From Actinernus sp. WN-2022 (Eukaryota; Cnidaria; Anthozoa; Actiniaria; Actinernidae), in NCBI GenBank assembly GCA_030867875.1, contig JAOWCC010000577.1, forward strand, positions 2,558,660 to 2,622,659: a stretch of DNA of 64,000 nt. The letters are read 5' to 3'. The position numbers and the translations under genes were made by a program. Of the stretch, positions 57,205 through 64,000 are shown one piece after another; the stretch's first letter is position 1, and every line of letters starts with the position of its first letter. The notes under the pieces are model-generated. The model ran no database searches, was not told the DNA's origin, and was given only the letters and a program-made list of their open reading frames with translations.

Positions 57205-57405
57205 TATCGCCTGATAGTTTGCCTCCGCGGATGACACTATCACGTCACGTGATCGCTTTTGACCAATGAGCGCGCGCCAAAATTTTTGGTGAACTATAAC
57301 GCCTGATAGTTTGCATCCGCGGACGACAACTACACGTCACGTGATCGCTTTTAGCCAATGACGCGCGCTAACATTTTGTGGTGAACTATACCGCCTGATA
57401 GATGG
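57205..57405. repeat. 92-bp tandem repeat, about 2.1 copies
   Basis: CGCCTGATAGTTTGC, CACGTCACGTGATCGCTTTT and CCAATGA blocks recur at 57208, 57300 and partly 57392. CACGTCACGTG motifs also occur near 54730 and 54812. Confidence 0.8.
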
Positions 57406-58659
57406 CGACTCGAGTACGAAATATATCACAGTGGTATAAACGATTTGAGAAGCACTTTAAAAGCAAAACAAATATCAGGCAGCATAACTATTTCCTTTGC
57501 TGTAAACGTCTTCCCTGGACTTTGAGTACAAAGTAGATTTTAAAATGGATATAATTAATTGGAAATAGAACTTCATATCGTGCAATTTTGGTCTGAATTA
57601 TACTCTTGATAATTTTGTAATCACTCGTATGATGTCAGACCAAATTGCACTCCACTTAGTTCTATTACCATTATAAATTAAATTGCTTGGAAGTGTAAAA
57701 TTACACAAAGAAAAGGATCCTCGTACTTAAAAGAGTTTCCTAAAAACGATGAATGGAATATTTTATAAAGGGAATAAAATGCTGACATGTATATTATGTA
57801 CTCGATTGTGTGTTCATTAATCCTGATTTTCAAATAAATGTAAGCTACATGTACAAAAACAATTATAATGATGATGTCGATGATGATAAAATATTAATAA
57901 ACATTGACTTGTTAATCAAACATGTGGGCACTTTCAAACTATGTTACGGGCCTTGAAATAATGCCAGGTACGTTTTGTCCTTGAAAAGTCAGAGTTTTTG
58001 TGAAATGCCTTGAATATTCGAAAATTATAAAACGTTTTTGTTTGCCACCAAAAGAATGTTGGAGCGGCATTCTATTTCGACCGTTGCGCTAGTCTCGTAA
58101 CTTGACCTTGACTCTATTGACCCCCACCTTATACTTGAATTTAAACCATGAGGTGTCTATTAGATCTGTCGATCGACTGACTTCGTTTTGAATTTATAGT
58201 CCTGTTATGTTTTGTGTGATACTGTTGAAAACAAGTCCTTGGAAAGTTGTGAAGTGTCCTTGAAAAAAAAAGGTTCTGAAGTATGTTTGAACCATGTGTG
58301 ACTACGATGAATATCTTGCCTTTCCATTTTCTCAGTTTATTTCTTTCCGTTTTTCAGATAAATATTTATTTTAATTTAATTTTCGTCTTTCTCAGATATA
58401 TCGGTAAAACCGGGCATTTCTGGCTCGTCTGATCGCAGGGTAACGTCCCATACTACGGATTCAATATCCTGTCTCCTCTTGTTACCCAACGTTCGCTATG
58501 AATAATAGGAGACTCGGAAATTTTATACGAACATCCGAATCGACACTTAGAAATTTTAGAAGGATTTACGTTATCCTCAATCGCGCGAGGTGTGATTCCC
58601 CACAGATTTAAATGGTACACGACGATACTACCCCTCTCTTCTCCACGTCATTCTCGTCT
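57406..58659. other. Intergenic sequence and 3' side of the receptor gene
   Basis: AT-rich, no exon recognised. On the minus strand AATAAA occurs near 58336 and 58370, candidates for polyadenylation of the receptor transcript. Confidence 0.45.
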
Positions 58660-61600
58660 TTAACACAATGCTTCCTCGCTCCAGGCTATTTTTGCCTTCT
58701 GCTCAGTAGATGGTGACAAATCACCGACGGAATTTCGCTCCCAGACACCGTGAATTTGTGGCGTTTCCAATATCTGCTCTTCGGATCCATATTTAAAGAT
58801 TGCTTTATTAATTGTTTTTAGTGGAAGAAAACCTGCGCTCTCAGATTTTTGTTGCAAGTTCTCGTTATCATTTTTGAGAGTATGCTCTTCTTCACTATAC
58901 GCGCGATCAATGCCCTCATGACTTTCTTCTTGCTTAACGGCGTGTTCTATACCTGGTACCGACTTACTGATGCATGAAATACCTTCACATTTTGGCGAGT
59001 CGGGTGCAGTAGTGATCTGAACGTGTGTGGAATTTGATCTAGTCGACTTAGTCTGAAAGGCGTTCTTCAGAGTATCTACACTGGCTCTACATTTTCCTTT
59101 CTGGCTGGGATTTGTGGATGAGAAATAGTCTTGTGCATTCAAGCCTGTTTCTGTCAAAGTCAGCGAACAGCGGTTTACTTCCAAGTTGAGAATATGCCCA
59201 GAGTGAATACTATCGACCATAAGAGAGTTCCCTCCTTTGTTAGCTTCCCGTGCCATTGGAATGGGAGAATGGGTAGCTTGAAATCGAGTAAATTCTCGAC
59301 TGGATCGGTCCGTTTGCGCCAAAGTGTCACCTAGTTCATTACTTTCGCTTTCATCGGTGAAAAGAATAATGCACACTTTGGGAGCGAAAAGTCCAAGCAG
59401 GGTCATGGACCCGATTAGGAGAAATCCTCCACAGTTAAGGTACACTTTGACGAAGGTGTCATCACTGTTTAGGTAACTTGGTAAATAGATTATCCACACC
59501 GAACAGGTTAGGTACATCGTTATTCCAACGTACTTGGCCTCGTTGAAATTTCTCGGGAAGTTTCTTGTTTTAAACGCAAAGAGAGTGCATAGAAGCATCA
59601 AGAGACAATTGTAAGACAAGTTCAGTGCAAGCATTAGATCCCCATTTCCACACTCGATGAAGGTTACCTCGAGTGATATGTATCTGTGGATGATAAACGG
59701 AGGAGAGGAAAATGTCCAAACAGTGGTTAGAAGGATTTGCACAGCTATCAGCCCTGAAGTGACCAAAACTTGGGATTTTGGAGTGACTAACGAAGGTCTG
59801 GATACCGCCTTCTTGGCTCTAGTGAATATCCGGTAAATCCTGTTGGTTTTCATGAGCAGCGGAGCATAGCAGGCGGTGTAGCAGACTGAACCACAGAACC
59901 TACTAATGCTGCAAGACACCAGCGACGGCATCGTTAAACCGGCAATAACAGCAGCATAGCAGAGGAGAATACCCATAAGAATTATGGCGCTTAGTTCCCT
60001 ACTTGCTGCTTTGACAACAGGGTGCTCTCTAAAATGGACAAAGAAAGCACCAATGACAGCAGTTATGACTATACCAATACACGTGAGGACGATGAACGAA
60101 ATCGCGATGGATTCTTCCCAGTTGGGATACATAACAGGAACCAGGTCGCAATGAGTACGATTAGTGTTTGGTCTACATCCCGATGGACATGATCGACAGG
60201 TGTCATTCAAAATTATTTGGTGTGTCAAGCAATTGATGCAGTCCCAACAACATTCAGGGTTGGTGCGCCGAGGTTTTCTGATCTGAGAGAAAACACAGGC
60301 CGCGCTGCAGATGGAAATTGGTGGCCTGACCACTGCGTTGCCCCAAGAAATCCGCTTACCATTGTTGAACCACAAACTGCTCTCCACGTCCTTATTATCT
60401 CTGACTATTCCTCCCCAGGATCCAATGTTCACATATTCCCATTCCTCGTTTTTCAATTGGAAATTCATAATACTGTAGTTCCCATTCATTTCCTGATTCA
60501 TGTTGAACTGCAGAGTCCAGTTATACGAAGCGTCAGGGAATGATGCATTTCTCAGAAACGTAACAAGCTTTTCTTTGCCGAGATGATCTTTCATGGCATC
60601 ACACATCCCTAAGTCTTTTGGACACATAGTATGTTGCATTTTGTCAAGCGCATGCGCAAATGCATAAACCGCATTTATCACAACCCTAACGGGCGCCATC
60701 TCCATATTTGGCACAGCCTGAATTGAAGTACAGTTTTTCGGGTAACCACTCGAGGTTCCAGGTAAATTGCAACTAAGCACAGTTTCCCAAAACTCCTTAA
60801 ACCAAGGATTGTGCTTGTTCCTTTGGGGCTCCTTGCTTTTGAAGTATTTATCGAACGCCTTTACTTTCCCTTCAAGATGGTTCACAGTGATAGAACCATT
60901 GGCGATTAACTCGTTACCTTTTGTTACGTCCACGCGATTGCTCCATCCATTGCTGCCAATCCACGTGAAGCGAGTGGCTCTCACATCTTTAGCAGCCCTT
61001 AGAAGTCCTGTCGAGTCACTTTGCGTAGTGAAAACCACTATGACGTTCACTGAATTGTATTTTGCCTGCAAAAGATCAAGGATGGTCTCTCTGTAGTCAA
61101 GTACGTTTGGTAATAACGGCAGCGTATGAGCGGCTGCTATGCATATGCCTCTTCTTTTAGCAGCTTCTTGAAGTTGTAGCGCCCCCCTTTCGCCGTAATT
61201 CCCATTGGAATTAATGATAAAAATATATCCCCATCCGTAGTGTTTCAAGATATCTACCATGGCCTCAGCTTGGAACGAATCTGGTGGCACAGTCCGAAAA
61301 AAGCTCTCGTACAAATCCTTGTTGCTGAGGTCAGGGCTTGTGGATCCATAACTCACTTGTGGTAGACCAAACACCTTTAATAATGGCACCGTGGCTATGG
61401 AAACGTCACTCACAAAAGGTCCGACCACTCCCACTAATGGCTTTGTGTTTTCTAATAGTGTGTATTTTATGATGTCTCGAGCGCGGTCGGCACCAATGGT
61501 GCGACTTCGGCAGGTATCGTAAATCTTCGTTCCCAGCGTGATGTTAGGAAGAAGAGTCGAGCTGTTATTGATTTGCTCGAGAGCGAAGAGCATTGCTGTC

Positions 61601-61733
61601 ATGTACTGGTATCCTGGTTGAATGTCTATCTTTCCACACGCGTTTTCAGTTGTTTTGCTTCGCCTATGAATGGGGAAAAGACCACCGAGAATGATGTCGC
61701 CTTGGATGTCGAGGACGTTTACATTTGATTCTC
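58660..61733 (-). CDS. Metabotropic-glutamate-receptor-like class C GPCR, exon 2 (main)
   Basis: Exon 2 begins at 61733 after a TATAG acceptor and holds all but the signal peptide of a 1049-aa receptor. Residues about 27-495 form the extracellular Venus-flytrap domain. Residues 501-554 are a cysteine-rich domain with ten Cys, including CCWDCINC. Seven membrane helices follow at about 567-819 (ending NEAKYVGITMYLTCSVW, then APKVCIILF), and residues 820-1049 are a cytoplasmic tail. By alignment to mammalian mGluR1 numbering recalled from the literature, amino-acid-binding residues Ser165, Thr188, Asp208 and Tyr236 are kept (here 134, 157, 177, 205). Arg78 is Tyr69 and Asp318 is Asn287; Lys409 is kept (407). 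Class C receptors signal through G proteins at the plasma membrane. The ligand is therefore uncertain. A nearly intronless body is unusual for vertebrate relatives. Confidence 0.95.
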
Positions 61734-62093
61734 CTATATTATTAAATAAAAGTTCATATCCTTCATTAATATTTCTGTAATAAAATATTTATTTAAAACT
61801 CAGAATACATCTTATTCACGCGACGCACATATTTAATTCCAGGAGAATAAAAACCTTTTATCTTGCGTACACATGCATGTAATTCAGTTATTTTGGTGAC
61901 ACGACCTATTTCGGCGGAGAAAATCCAAGTTAAAGTGTATATAAATTAGGATGAAATCTTTTTCATATTTAAAGGTCGCTTCTCGCTCAGTGATTTCCTT
62001 TGTTTTTGCTTCATGAATTATTCATGAGCTTTTTAAAGTTATATATTATGTCATTTTACCGATTCAAATGTTGTTGCCTCTTGTGTCACATAC
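61734..62093 (-). other. Intron of the class C receptor gene
   Basis: 360 bp with a GTATGT donor and an AATATAG acceptor on the minus strand; phase 1. An alternative acceptor TTATTACAG lies upstream near 61781. Confidence 0.7.
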
Positions 62094-62169
62094 CTTGCAC
62101 AGTTATAGCTTGTAAGACCAAGAGGACGAATGAGAACAAACTCCGCTTCATATTACACTGATCAGACAT
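62094..62169 (-). CDS. Class C receptor exon 1 (signal peptide)
   Basis: ATG at 62169 encodes MSDQCNMKRSLFSFVLLVLQ and five more residues, ending in phase 1 before GTATGT. The basic-then-hydrophobic profile is a secretory signal. The phase joins exon 2 to give a Gly codon followed by ESNVNVLDIQGDIILGGLFP. A second in-frame Met at residue 7 could be the true start. Confidence 0.82.
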
Positions 62170-62529
62170 CCTCGTTTGGCATCTGCAAGTTACTGAAGAA
62201 AACTATATCTTAGAAAAGTGATTATCACTAGAGTCAACTTTTAACACAGAATGTTGCGAAAGAAATCCCTGGCCTCGCAATCTCTGCGCCGACCGTCGTT
62301 TCAGAGCCCATAGACGAGAATGAAAAGAACTGTTGTTTCATGCACAAACACTGTCGTATCAGAGTTTTAACTAAATATATTGCGTACGATAAAGCCTCAC
62401 TACTATTAAATGCAACTGTAGTGTAGCCTCTTATACCAGACTGGACGTACTTTTTTCACTAACTTATATTGTTTTCTTTGACATTTTTGAGTGCAAAAAT
62501 ACGTCTCGCCGGTATAACGGGCTAACTGT
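62170..62529. promoter_or_regulatory. 5' flank of the class C receptor gene
   Basis: Upstream of the receptor start on the minus strand; no TATA box or other element recognised. Confidence 0.35.
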
Positions 62530-62690
62530 TGGCAATCCCTTTATGTAGGACGACACGAATTTGTACCAAAAATACAATAGAATACAACACAATACAATTC
62601 AATACAACAATAGAACGCAACACGATACAATACAATAGAATACAATTTGGTAGCAATTCATGTCGTCCTACATGAAGGGATGGCCACATT
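62530..62690. mobile_element. Foldback with an (AATACA)-rich centre
   Basis: CCCTTTATGTAGGACGACA and its inverse TGTCGTCCTACATGAAGGG bound a centre made of AATACAA-type repeats. Confidence 0.75.
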
Positions 62691-62924
62691 AGGCAAGTGT
62701 AGGTATCATGTATAAGGCCTATTCTCTCCTGAGAATACCAAGACAATGGTCTAAATTAGAGTAACAAAAGAACATTCTGGTAGTGTAGGTATCATGTATA
62801 AGGTCTATTCTCTCCTGAGAATACCAAGACAATGGTCTAAATTAGAGTAACAAAAGAACATTCTGGTAGTGTAGGTATCATGTATAAGGTCTATTCTCTC
62901 CTCTGAGAATACCAAGACAATGGT

Positions 62925-63228
62925 TAGCCTGCGAATACAGCTGTCTCGCATCAGGAACCATGCACAATCAAAACGTGGCCCCCGAGAGAGACGTCTGCGT
63001 CTTGACGGAAAATTCCATGCTGATGACGTTTATGCGGCCATGGTCTGGTCGCGTTATTTGATTGGATAGTATGCCTAATTATCATATACGAGCCAATCAA
63101 ATAACGCGACCAGATCCTGGCCGCATAACGTCATCAGTATGGAATTTTCCGTTTCAGGTCGCAGACGTCTCTTGGGGACCACGTTTTGAGTGTGGTTCCC
63201 GATGCGAGACGGCTGCATTCGCAGGCTA
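62925..63228. mobile_element. Foldback element, TAGCCTG family, 304 bp
   Basis: Arms of about 140 nt starting TAGCCTGCGAATACAGC, ending GCAGGCTA, with a short centre near 63075. The left flank is GACAATGGT (62916-62924); its right copy is GACAAT (63229-63234), itself split by the next insertion and continued by GGT at 63352. Confidence 0.9.
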
Positions 63229-63234
63229 GACAAT

Positions 63235-63349
63235 AGACCCATTCGAAAAATAGCGTCCAATTTAAAAAGCTATTGTCCTGGTAACGTGTAAGCGAGGCTA
63301 GTCAGTCCTAAACAATAGTTAAATTGGACGCCATTTTTCGAATGGGTCT
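63235..63349. mobile_element. 115-bp foldback inserted into a target duplication
   Basis: Ends AGACCCATTCGAAAAAT and ATTTTTCGAATGGGTCT, flanked by AT. Comparison with the intact tandem units shows that removing it and one AT restores the 86-bp unit. Confidence 0.82.
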
Positions 63350-63400
63350 ATGGTCTAAATTAGTGTAACAAAAGAACATGCTGGTAGTGTACGGCATATC

Positions 63401-63599
63401 CAGCCTAGTCCCTAGGCCTACCGGCTGGTATTTTGTCTGACTGGGTAAATGGGTTAATTGTAATGGCTTGTCACGTCACCGCTCACTGTTATCAGAAGGT
63501 TGACAGTTGGGCGGTGACATCACAAGCCAGTACAAACCACAGGGATCCCATTATTCCACTCAGACAAAATACTAGCCAGAAGACCTGGGGACTAGGCTG
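63401..63599. mobile_element. 199-bp foldback element
   Basis: Ends CAGCCTAGTCC and GGACTAGGCTG, inner block CTGGTATTTTGTCTGA inverted. Flanks CGGCATATC and TGGCATATC (63392-63400 and 63600-63608), 8 of 9 alike. Confidence 0.83.
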
Positions 63600-63759
63600 T
63601 GGCATATCTATTTCCAACATATCCGATCCTCGCTCTAGAATGATCAATAATCAGTAATTGGCTTTTGCTCTTCAATTATCAATAATCGCTAATTCTGGAA
63701 TACAAATTAAACAATGACATTCTTAAAACCAGTCAAGGATAAAGATAAACAATTGTCCA

Positions 63760-63860
63760 AATCCGAACGGCGGTAGACGCGCTTAGTGTAGTGGTCGTGA
63801 CGCCGCTCTACCAAGCACAACACGCAAACGATTACGAGTTCGAACCCGAGTAGGAGCGCT
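63760..63860 (+). repeat. tRNA-like SINE head
   Basis: CTTAGTGTAGTGGTCGTGAC (A box, Asp/Glu-like) and GAGTTCGAACCCGAG (B box), about 50 bases apart. The body continues toward the window end with TTAGGGTTCGG-type repeats. A folded tRNA is not supported. Confidence 0.6.
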
Positions 63861-64000
63861 CAACAAATGTTTTTCTCTCGTTTACCTTCTCTTCTTGTTT
63901 ACCTGTGAACCCTAGCTCTAGGTGAGTGAGAACCCGTCGTTTACCCGTGAACTCGTCCGATGGTTAGGGTTCGGTTTATGGTTCGGGTTAGGATTTGTCG

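Larger units (their letters stand above)
62697..63392. repeat. 86-bp tandem repeat, 3 copies, interrupted by two insertions
   Basis: Units start near 62697, 62783 and 62869 (GTGTAGGTATCATGTATAAG, then ATTCTCTCCTGAGAATACC). The third unit is cut at 62924 and resumes at 63352 (GGTCTAAATTAGTGTAAC). Confidence 0.88.

Noticed and set aside
63930..64000. Telomeric repeat near the window end
   Set aside because: TTAGGG occurs only as isolated degenerate units (TTAGGGTTCGG, GGGTTAGG) following a SINE head, not as a tandem telomere array.

Overview
The window looks like a piece of an anthozoan cnidarian nuclear genome, most likely a stony coral. The reasons are an AT-rich, intron-heavy metazoan layout, a class C receptor of metabotropic-glutamate type, and a dense mixture of non-LTR retrotransposons, a Ty3/gypsy element, tRNA-derived SINEs and small foldback DNA transposons. 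The species assignment is inference.

Three host genes are supported. (1) At the left edge on the minus strand are the first two coding exons (2717-2732 and 2385-2506) of a WDR1/AIP1-type actin-regulatory WD-repeat protein; the rest lies beyond base 1. (2) A complete LETM1 gene runs on the plus strand from 20206 to 55097. I resolved 14 coding exons whose phases all agree; they total 2403 nt and encode 800 aa. The product is a mitochondrial inner-membrane cation-exchange protein with a presequence, one membrane segment, a LETM domain, coiled coils and two C-terminal EF-hands. (3) A two-exon minus-strand gene (58660-61733 and 62094-62169, 1049 aa) encodes a metabotropic-glutamate-receptor-like GPCR whose glutamate side-chain site appears altered. 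The genes are not an operon and share no obvious pathway.

Region by region: 1-2.4 kb holds a gypsy scrap and a TTAA-flanked transposon inside a WDR1 intron. 3-3.6 kb has nested foldback elements. From 3.86 to 18.8 kb is a nest of transposons. A minus-strand LINE is split by a 6.3 kb gypsy element (itself carrying a foldback and a second LINE) and by a TTAA element; a plus-strand LINE follows and is split by another TTAA element. From 20.2 to 55.1 kb is LETM1, whose introns carry MITEs, a tyrosine-recombinase relic, SINEs, several minisatellites and, in intron 8, a 7.1 kb array of 169 copies of a 42-bp unit. 55-58.6 kb has SINE copies, a 40-bp minisatellite and foldbacks. From 62.5 kb to the end, three foldback elements sit in and beside an 86-bp tandem array, followed by a tRNA-like SINE head.

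The most notable items are the 42-bp array with ordered sequence variants and a 12-unit higher-order repeat; small foldback families with 9-bp target duplications; three TTAA-flanked non-autonomous elements, one of which cuts a LINE reading frame exactly; a GC-AG splice donor in LETM1 exon 7 duplicated together with its exon end; and inverted SINE-minisatellite blocks bracketing the last LETM1 exon.
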